A stretch of DNA of 64,000 bases from Oscillospiraceae bacterium (lineage in GTDB: Bacteria; Bacillota; Clostridia; Oscillospirales; CAG-272): positions 84,164 through 148,163 of the forward strand of contig SVSE01000005.1 of the NCBI GenBank assembly GCA_015064445.1, written 5' to 3'. Below the pieces are notes generated by a model that was given only the letters and a program-made list of their open reading frames with translations, was not told the DNA's origin and did not search any database. Positions 58,596-64,000 of this stretch are shown piece after piece. The position numbers and the translations under genes are program-made. Position 1 is the stretch's first letter. Each line of letters begins with the position of its first letter.

Positions 58596-58835
58596 ATGGC
58601 TGAAAAAGAAAAGAAAGAAAAGAAACCTGGTTTCTTTGCTAGAATCGGTCAAAAGTTCAAGAATTTGAAGAGTGAAAGTAAGAAAATCACTTGGGCTTCT
58701 AAGAAAGCAACATTCAAGAGCTTTTTGGTTGTAGTCGTTGGTGTTATCGCTATCGCACTTGTTATCGGTATTGTAGACCTCGGTCTTATGTCGCTCTTTA
58801 ATCTTCTCGCAAAGTATATCGACTTTGGTATTTAA
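58596..58835 (+). CDS. secE: Preprotein translocase subunit SecE
   Basis: 79 residues: basic N-terminus, the amphipathic segment LKSESKKITWASKKATFKS, and a single membrane helix (FLVVVVGVIAIALVIGIVDLGLM). SecE clamps the SecYE channel. AAGGAGGA precedes the ATG. Confidence 0.96.
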   Translation: MAEKEKKEKKPGFFARIGQKFKNLKSESKKITWASKKATFKSFLVVVVGVIAIALVIGIVDLGLMSLFNLLAKYIDFGI

Positions 58836-58850
58836 TTGTGAGGTGTCAAG

Positions 58851-59393
58851 ATGAGTGATTTTAACGAGCTTACTGCCGGTCAGAAGTGGTATGTAATCCA
58901 CACATATACCGGTCACGAAAACAAGGTAAAGAACACAATCGAAAGAATGATGGCTCCTGGCGAAAGACTTGAAAATCTCGTCTTTGATGTCAAGGTTCCA
59001 ACAATTACAAACATAACAACCGACGCTAAAGGCAACGAAAAAGAGGTTGAAGAAAAGCTATTTCCAAGCTATGTATTCGTAAAGATGATTATCAATGACG
59101 AGTCATGGCACATTGTACGCTATATTTCAGGCGTAACGGGCTTTGTTGGCCCAGGATCAAGACCTACTCCTCTTTCCGATGAGGAAGCCCTTGCAATCGG
59201 TGGAGAAGAAAAGGCAAAGGTTGATGCATTTGCAATCGGTGATGAGGTTGAGATTATCGACGGTATCCTTGTAGGACACAGTGGTAGAATCAGCGAAATC
59301 AATGACGAAACAGGTGAGGTTACAGTTATCGTATCCTCTATCGGTAGAGAAATGCCTGTCAGCCTTGATGCGAAAGCAATCAAAAAGAAATAA
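58851..59393 (+). CDS. nusG: Transcription elongation/antitermination factor NusG
   Basis: 180 residues. The NGN domain begins KWYVIHTYTGHENKVKNTIE and includes FPSYVFVKMIINDESWHIVRYISGVTGFVG. The C-terminal KOW domain contains GDEVEIIDGILVGHSGRISEIN. A 60-residue-scale insertion is absent, so this is standard NusG. Confidence 0.97.
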   Translation: MSDFNELTAGQKWYVIHTYTGHENKVKNTIERMMAPGERLENLVFDVKVPTITNITTDAKGNEKEVEEKLFPSYVFVKMIINDESWHIVRYISGVTGFVGPGSRPTPLSDEEALAIGGEEKAKVDAFAIGDEVEIIDGILVGHSGRISEINDETGEVTVIVSSIGREMPVSLDAKAIKKK

Positions 59394-59429
59394 GATTAAG
59401 TCGGCGACGGACAGCACAGTCGCAAATAA

Positions 59430-59468
59430 GTGGGAGAGAGTAAATATGTATGCTCTCGTGTAAACCAC
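59430..59468 (+). promoter_or_regulatory. Conserved-style leader hairpin before rplK
   Basis: GTGG (59430-59433) pairs with CCAC (59465-59468) and GAGAG (59434-59438) with CTCTC (59453-59457), leaving an asymmetric bulge GTGTAAA. The GTGGGAG...CCAC form before L11 genes is common in Firmicutes and is a candidate ribosomal-protein binding site controlling rplK-rplA. Confidence 0.6.
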
Positions 59469-59484
59469 ATAGGAGGAAATAATA

Positions 59485-59910
59485 ATGGCTAAGAAAATTC
59501 AGGGTTATATTAAGCTTCAAATCCCTGCTGGAAAAGCAACACCACAACCACCTATCGGACCAGCTCTCGGTCAGTACGGTGTATCAATTCCTAACTTTAC
59601 AAAGGAATTCAATGAAAGAACAAAGAATGATATCGGTTACATTATTCCTGTAGTTATTACAGTTTATGCTGACCGTTCCTTCACATTCATCACAAAGACC
59701 CCACCTGCACCAGTTCTTATTAAGAAGGCTGCTGGAATCGAAACAGCTTCTGCAACTCCTAACAAGACAAAGGTAGCTAAGCTCACAAAGGAGCAGGTAA
59801 AGAAAATCGCTGAGACAAAGATGCCAGACCTCAACGCAGGCTCACTCGAGGCTGCTATGAGCATGATCGCAGGAACAGCTCGTTCCATGGGCATTACTGT
59901 TGAGGAATAA
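59485..59910 (+). CDS. rplK: 50S ribosomal protein L11
   Basis: 141 residues: [26 protein letters not shown] at the N-terminus and the rRNA-binding C-terminal domain ending [13 protein letters not shown]. It forms the stalk base with L10 and is the site of RelA sensing. AGGAGGAAA precedes the ATG. Confidence 0.98.
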   Translation: MAKKIQGYIKLQIPAGKATPQPPIGPALGQYGVSIPNFTKEFNERTKNDIGYIIPVVITVYADRSFTFITKTPPAPVLIKKAAGIETASATPNKTKVAKLTKEQVKKIAETKMPDLNAGSLEAAMSMIAGTARSMGITVEE

Positions 59911-59929
59911 GATAAGGAGGTAACTTAAG

Positions 59930-60622
59930 ATGAAAAAAGGAAAGAAATATATCGCAAGTGCTGAACTTATCGAATCAGCAAAGCTTTACGATCCCGCTGA
60001 AGCTATGAAGCTCGTATGCGAGACCTCTAAGGCAAAATTTGATGAAACAATCGAAGTACACGTTCGTTTGGGCGTTGACTCTCGTCATGCTGACCAACAG
60101 GTTAGAGGCGCAGTAGTTCTCCCACACGGTACAGGTAAGAAGGTTCGTACCCTCGTATTCGCTCGTGGCGACAAGGCTAAGGCAGCTGAAGAGGCTGGAG
60201 CAGACTATGTAGGTGCTGAAGACTATGTTGAGAAGATTACAAAAGAGAACTGGTTTGAGTTCGATGTAGTAATCGCAACACCTGATATGATGGGCGTTAT
60301 CGGTCGTCTTGGTAAGGTTCTCGGTCCTAAGGGACTTATGCCTAACCCAAAGGCTGGTACTGTAACAATGGATACTGCTAAGGCTGTAACAGAGGCTAAG
60401 GCTGGTAAGATTGAGTATCGTCTTGACAAGACAAACATCATCCACTGCCCAATCGGTAAGGCTTCATTCGGAGCTGAAAAGATTGAGGAGAACTTTGCAA
60501 CATTGCTCGGCGCTATCATCAAGGCAAAGCCAGCAGCTGCAAAGGGACAGTATATCAAGAGCTGCACTGTAGCTTCTACAATGGGCCCTGGTATTAAGGT
60601 TAACTCCCTCAAGCTCAACTAA
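59930..60622 (+). CDS. rplA: 50S ribosomal protein L1
   Basis: 230 residues with the L1 signature ([36 protein letters not shown] condensed in residues 105-145) and [14 protein letters not shown]1 is also a translational repressor of the rplK-rplA mRNA in many bacteria. In most Firmicutes rplJ-rplL follow; here a terminator follows at once. Confidence 0.98.
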   Translation: MKKGKKYIASAELIESAKLYDPAEAMKLVCETSKAKFDETIEVHVRLGVDSRHADQQVRGAVVLPHGTGKKVRTLVFARGDKAKAAEEAGADYVGAEDYVEKITKENWFEFDVVIATPDMMGVIGRLGKVLGPKGLMPNPKAGTVTMDTAKAVTEAKAGKIEYRLDKTNIIHCPIGKASFGAEKIEENFATLLGAIIKAKPAAAKGQYIKSCTVASTMGPGIKVNSLKLN

Positions 60623-60628
60623 TTTGAC

Positions 60629-60905
60629 GAGTTAAAAGCTTATAGAACACAAAAAGAGATTTGCAAATGCAAATCTCTTTTTTGTTAAGTGTGAAAAATT
60701 ACTCCACGTACGCCTAAAAGTACGCGTTCGTAATTCTTCGCGCTTTCTATCAGCTTTTTCCGTCGTCAAAGCCACTGAACATCGTATCCCGTACGCTTCG
60801 CGTTTCAACAGGGCTTTCAATTTCTATGGGCATTTTCCTCGTTCAGCGTGAGTTAAAAGCTTATAGAACACAAAAAGAGATTTGCAAACGCAAATCTCTT
60901 TTTTC
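60629..60905. repeat. Duplicated terminator flanking a 166-bp spacer
   Basis: A 55-bp unit (GAGTTAAAAGCTTATAGAAC plus the AGAGATTTGC/GCAAATCTCT hairpin and T run) occurs at 60629-60683 and again at 60850-60905 with a single loop difference. It terminates rplA from the left and spo0A from the right. The spacer is GC-richer, with a 27-codon minus-strand frame (60833-60750) preceded by GAGGAAA. No family is recognised. It is likely a small inserted repeat element with duplicated flanks. Confidence 0.7.
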
Positions 60906-60906
60906 T

Positions 60907-61689
60907 TTAGTTATAAAGCTTAAATTTTAGCCGAATATTATCAGCAATCATTGCTATAAACTCGGAGTTGGTTGGCTTTCCACGAGAATTGTGGATAGTG
61001 TAACCGAAATACGAATTGAGAGTGTCGACATCGCCTCTGTCCCAAGCAACCTCGATTGCGTGGCGAATCGCCCTTTCAACGCGAGAGGTTGTGGTGGAAT
61101 ATTTCTTTGCAACAGATGGATAGAGAATTTTAGTTACTGAATTTATAATTTCGCTGTCCGAAATTGTCATAAGTATTGCGGTTCTCAAATATTGATATCC
61201 CTTAATGTGTGCAGGAACACCTATTTGATGGATGATTTTGGTAACCTGTGCCTCTAAATCATCTCGTGGATCAATGCTATCTGCCTTTGGAGCTTCTTCC
61301 TTTGGGAGTCTTGATTTTGCAAGCGTTCTTATGTGCTCGCAAAGGCTGGAAAAGTCAAATGGCTTCAAAAGACACATATTAGCACCAGCATTCGTTGCTT
61401 CAATGAAGATATGCTGTGCTGGAACGACTGATGCTACGATAATCGCAGGAGCAGAGTCCTTGCCGAAATCTATTGCGCGAATGTTCCTAATAAGTCCTAT
61501 ACCGTCAAGCCTTGAAAGCCAAATATCCATAATTACAATGTCAGGATGGCTTCTGTTGACCTTAATGAGAGCGTCCTCTCCATTAAGTGCCTCTTCAATG
61601 CTTCGAAAGCCTCGTCTTAAAAGGCCTTCCTTTGTGGCAAGTCTTGTTTGTGGATTTTCATCTGCAATAAGAATTTTAATGTTTTCCAT
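60907..61689 (-). CDS. spo0A: Sporulation master regulator Spo0A
   Basis: 260 residues. The receiver domain ([17 protein letters not shown]; phosphorylated aspartate in [26 protein letters not shown]) is joined to the Spo0A_C DNA-binding domain: [52 protein letters not shown] and a C-terminal [15 protein letters not shown]. When phosphorylated it switches on sporulation genes. The start at 61689 begins at the receiver; in-frame sequence upstream has no ribosome binding site. spoIVB, its frequent neighbour, is absent here. Confidence 0.97.
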   Translation of the reverse strand: MENIKILIADENPQTRLATKEGLLRRGFRSIEEALNGEDALIKVNRSHPDIVIMDIWLSRLDGIGLIRNIRAIDFGKDSAPAIIVASVVPAQHIFIEATNAGANMCLLKPFDFSSLCEHIRTLAKSRLPKEEAPKADSIDPRDDLEAQVTKIIHQIGVPAHIKGYQYLRTAILMTISDSEIINSVTKILYPSVAKKYSTTTSRVERAIRHAIEVAWDRGDVDTLNSYFGYTIHNSRGKPTNSEFIAMIADNIRLKFKLYN

Positions 61690-61732
61690 GTGTATTATCC
61701 TTTGAATTATTTCCTTTTTTGCTAGCCCTATT

Positions 61733-61761
61733 ATTTTACTATTAAATTCATAAAAGGTCAA
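61733..61761 (-). promoter_or_regulatory. Promoter of spo0A
   Basis: On the minus strand TTGACC (61756-61761) and TAAAAT (61733-61738) with 17-base spacing. Upstream, TTGTC-N5-GACAA (61826-61840) is a perfect inverted repeat resembling two half 0A boxes, between spo0A and the divergent DUF2156 gene. Confidence 0.55.
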
Positions 61762-61919
61762 TAAGTTATATTGAACAAAAAATAGATATTTATTTTGTGC
61801 AATATACATAAATTTAGTAAAATCCTTGTCGGATAGACAAAATTCCAAAATAAAATAATGAAAAGACTGTTGAAATGTAAAAAAATATGCTATACTGTAT
61901 AAGAGAAAGCGGAGGATGT

Positions 61920-62756
61920 ATGATAACCTTTAAACCACTAAAAAAAGACGATTTTAGCACAATAAATAAGTATCTTTTGCTCGATAAAACGAGAAGCTGT
62001 GAGAAAACAGCGGGCGCGCTTATGATGTGGCGCGATTTTTATAAAATAGAGTGGGCAATTTTTGACGAAACACTCATAATTAAATATAATAATGAAGAAA
62101 CTCCATTTTATATGATGCCAGTAGGCGCAAATCCCGAGGGAGCAATTGAAGCTCTTGGCAATGCCACATTTGTTGGAATTTGTAAAGAGGATCTCCACAA
62201 ATTCGATAAAAATGCCGAAATCATACCTGTGCGCGAGAATTTTGACTATCTTTATGAGGCAGAAAGCTTCCGTACATATGCGGGAAAAAGACTTCATTCG
62301 AAAAGAAACTTCGTAAATCGCTTTAAGGCGACCTATAAATATGAGTTCCTTTTCGACAGCGACAAGTCAGAGCTTATTGAATTCTTCAAGGAAATCGACA
62401 AAAAACAGCCACACCTTGACGAAACAGGCAAGGCTGAGCTTGATGAAATAATAGATTTGCTAGAAAACAGAGAGCTGTTCGAGCTTCACACGGGAGCCAT
62501 AAAGGTTGACGGTAAAATAATCTGCGCCACAATCGGCACACAGCTTCACGACACACTTTATGTGAATGTAGAAAAGGCGGACAAGGACTATATAGGGGCA
62601 TATCCTATGATAGCGTCCGAGTTTGCCAAGGCCTTCCCCGAGGCACTCTATATAAACAGAGAGGACGACTTAGGGGAAGAGGGGCTTCGTATTTCAAAGC
62701 TTTCCTATAAGCCACTTTGCCTACTTGAAAAGCACGAGGTAATTGTTAATAAATAA
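61920..62756 (+). CDS. DUF2156 protein (lysyltransferase-like GNAT fold)
   Basis: About 278 residues of the DUF2156/LPG-synthase C-terminal type: two GNAT-like halves with [28 protein letters not shown] and [53 protein letters not shown]. Members of the broader family transfer aminoacyl groups to lipids, but soluble Clostridial versions like this have unknown substrates. The ATG at 61920 follows GGAGGATGT. Its last 36 bases overlap the end of the convergent DUF4363 gene. Confidence 0.82.
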   Translation: MITFKPLKKDDFSTINKYLLLDKTRSCEKTAGALMMWRDFYKIEWAIFDETLIIKYNNEETPFYMMPVGANPEGAIEALGNATFVGICKEDLHKFDKNAEIIPVRENFDYLYEAESFRTYAGKRLHSKRNFVNRFKATYKYEFLFDSDKSELIEFFKEIDKKQPHLDETGKAELDEIIDLLENRELFELHTGAIKVDGKIICATIGTQLHDTLYVNVEKADKDYIGAYPMIASEFAKAFPEALYINREDDLGEEGLRISKLSYKPLCLLEKHEVIVNK

Positions 62757-63110
62757 AATATTGTTCGCATCGACGAGAGAGTGAGTGCGTAATTCCTCAA
62801 TTGACTTTATGGCTAATGCTACGGTCTCGGGAATTTCCGTGCTTATTCCCTCGTCGAATTTTTTTCTTAAAAGCACGAGTGTTCTGTCAAGCTCATCAGT
62901 CACCCTGTGTGGCACCGATATTGATAAAATAAGCCTATGCTCGTGCCAAATTTCCTCTAATTTTCGCAAGGCTTCCTCGTCTTCAAGCGACTCAATACCG
63001 CTTGCAATCTCACTCATATCATCGGAAATTCTGCTAACGGTAATGCCATTCCATATTACAATTCCACAAAGTGCCACTAAGGCAAGAGTGGAAAACCAAA
63101 ATGCCTTCAT
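62721..63110 (-). CDS. DUF4363 membrane-anchored protein
   Basis: 129 residues: one N-terminal helix (FWFSTLALVALCGIVIWNGITV) and an extracytoplasmic helical domain (LEDEEALRKLEEIWHEHRLILSISVPHRVTDELDRTL). It overlaps the DUF421 gene by four bases (ATGA). The two families are commonly encoded together in spore-forming Firmicutes. Confidence 0.82.
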   Translation of the reverse strand: MKAFWFSTLALVALCGIVIWNGITVSRISDDMSEIASGIESLEDEEALRKLEEIWHEHRLILSISVPHRVTDELDRTLVLLRKKFDEGISTEIPETVALAIKSIEELRTHSLVDANNILFINNYLVLFK

Positions 63111-63748
63111 TTATCTTCCTTCTTTATTATATTTATAACACCTTTTTCATCATATGTCATAAGAAAAATCTCGCAAAGCGAAAGCCCTCTTTTTCCAAGC
63201 TCTGTGTCAATCCAATCAGGTGATTTTTGTGCCTCATCAAGCGCTGAATAATTGATATCTCCGTCTTGAATTATTGCGTGCGCAATTCCATTTGAAGCTT
63301 GCAAATTTCCCTTTAAAAACACCGACAATTGACCGTTTTGCTCCAAAATCGCATAGTCGACATCCTCAATTTTTGATACATTCTTGAGCCTAAGCTCGGA
63401 AAGAAGCTCGCTTATGCTTATTCGTAGCCTGCCAAGCTCTTTTTGGTCAAGCACACCTGCACGAATTATAATGCTCGGCGCACCCATAAATGCTCGCCTA
63501 AATTTTGGTAGCTTTGTCACTAAAAACGAGGTTATAACCTCCATAGCAAATAGGAATACAAGAGGAATTAGAGCATAGGCAATAGGTATTGATATATCTT
63601 GTATGGGATTTATTGCAAGCTCGGAGAGCATAAAGGTTGTTATAAGCTCTGAAATTTGTAGCTCGCCTACCTGTCGCTTGCCCATGAGTCGTATGGCAAT
63701 TGTAAACAAAATGTAAATTATTGCTGTCCTTATGAGAACTGTTGCCAT
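63107..63748 (-). CDS. DUF421 (YetF-like) membrane protein
   Basis: About 213 residues: three N-terminal helices (ATVLIRTAIIYILFTIAIRLMGKRQVGELQISELITTFMLSELA) and the cytoplasmic YetF beta domain (RLRISISELLSELRLKNVSKIEDVDYAILEQNGQLSVFLK). The start at 63748 follows GGGAGA; an upstream TTG would place the start inside it. Members occur in spores and envelope-related loci; function is unknown. Confidence 0.88.
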   Translation of the reverse strand: MATVLIRTAIIYILFTIAIRLMGKRQVGELQISELITTFMLSELAINPIQDISIPIAYALIPLVFLFAMEVITSFLVTKLPKFRRAFMGAPSIIIRAGVLDQKELGRLRISISELLSELRLKNVSKIEDVDYAILEQNGQLSVFLKGNLQASNGIAHAIIQDGDINYSALDEAQKSPDWIDTELGKRGLSLCEIFLMTYDEKGVINIIKKEDK

Positions 63749-63881
63749 AAATAAATCTCCCAAAATCTTGAAAATATATGAATATTTTTAACCAAAATAA
63801 ACAAAATATTCTAAAAAAGAGACTCTTTTATGTAATTATATATAAATACTAAAAAAAGTTTAAAATTTTTTAAAAAAAGCC

Positions 63882-63910
63882 TTGACAATGGTAGAAATGC
63901 GTGATATAAT
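63882..63910 (+). promoter_or_regulatory. Strong promoter, probably of an rRNA operon
   Basis: TTGACA (63882-63887) and TATAAT (63905-63910), spacer 17, preceded by an A/T-rich UP-like stretch. The transcript leader contains GATCCTTGAAAATTGAACAA (63950-63969), a sequence type usual before Firmicute 16S genes. The mature rRNA would start beyond the window. Confidence 0.7.
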
Positions 63911-64000
63911 AGCAAGGCTGACTGCGAAAGAGTTGGCGAAAGATCCTTGAAAATTGAACAAAGAAGAAAATTAGTTAGATAACTAAGTACAAAGACGGAA

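Noticed and set aside
60632..60820. 62-codon minus-strand frame between rplA and spo0A
   Set aside because: It crosses the repeated terminator unit and has no start signals; only the shorter 27-codon frame inside the spacer has a ribosome-binding-like site, and even that is weak.

Overview
The window looks like a chromosome segment of a low-GC, spore-lineage Firmicute, most likely a gut-associated member of class Clostridia. The evidence is a full Spo0A at 60907-61689, strong SigA-type promoters (TTGACA-17-TATAAT), AGGAGG ribosome binding sites, a phenylalanine T-box leader, Firmicute ribosomal-protein operons, and a carbohydrate and surface-protein load (GH42, GH92, five BspA-like leucine-rich-repeat proteins). 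No species can be named from the sequence alone.

Layout. 1-3675: a Ktr-type potassium channel pair, a 31-residue cysteine-rich micro-ORF and a MATE exporter. 3811-7599: a decayed genomic island with a 3'-truncated large serine recombinase, an orphan gene fragment, and a deletion scar joining the N-terminal part of DndB (DNA phosphorothioation) to a restriction-type PLD/helicase that has itself lost its helicase C-terminal motifs. 7893-7967: tRNA-Glu(CUC). 8132-12217: GH42 beta-galactosidase, HD phosphohydrolase, a TPR membrane protein and a small membrane protein. 12357-18799 (minus): rplM-rpsI, then the run ftsK-tmk-GNAT-DJ-1-MTHFS. 18944-27444 (plus): a two-part TauE/SafE transporter, rpsO, pnp, two duplicated lipoproteins, a PMCA-type calcium ATPase and an S1-domain protein.

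27445-48490 is the accessory heart of the window. Five secreted BspA-like proteins with unrelated N-terminal repeat regions share a conserved cysteine-containing C-terminal module. Three of them (30796, 44103, 46852) each face a divergent AraC-family regulator. The other two (27622, 41082) have no regulator and instead share a promoter cassette in which a 9-10 nt G tract sits between inverted-repeat arms just upstream of the -35 box. This suggests two control modes for one surface-protein family: ligand-sensing activators and possibly stochastic or phase-variable promoters. The C-terminal DNA of the 27622 and 46852 genes is almost identical, implying recent recombination. Inside the group lie housekeeping blocks (an HtrA protease with a two-component system; pheS-pheT under a T-box). 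Two small transposase-less elements interrupt copies of one GGCACTC terminator hairpin. Each carries an array in which a constant 7-nt linker (TCGATAT/ATATCGA or GTGATAT/ATATCAC) alternates with tiny hairpins of variable sequence.

48549-58120: a cytoplasmic GH92 mannosidase, a zinc-ribbon/TPR/DUF6273 protein, then (minus) endonuclease IV, Obg, a DUF4330 protein, an O-antigen-ligase-like protein, TrmD and RimM. 58424-60622: rpmG-secE-nusG-rplK-rplA. The operon stops at rplA, with a duplicated terminator where rplJ-rplL usually follow. 60907-63748: Spo0A, a DUF2156 protein and the DUF4363/DUF421 pair. The window ends in a strong promoter and leader that look like the start of an rRNA operon.
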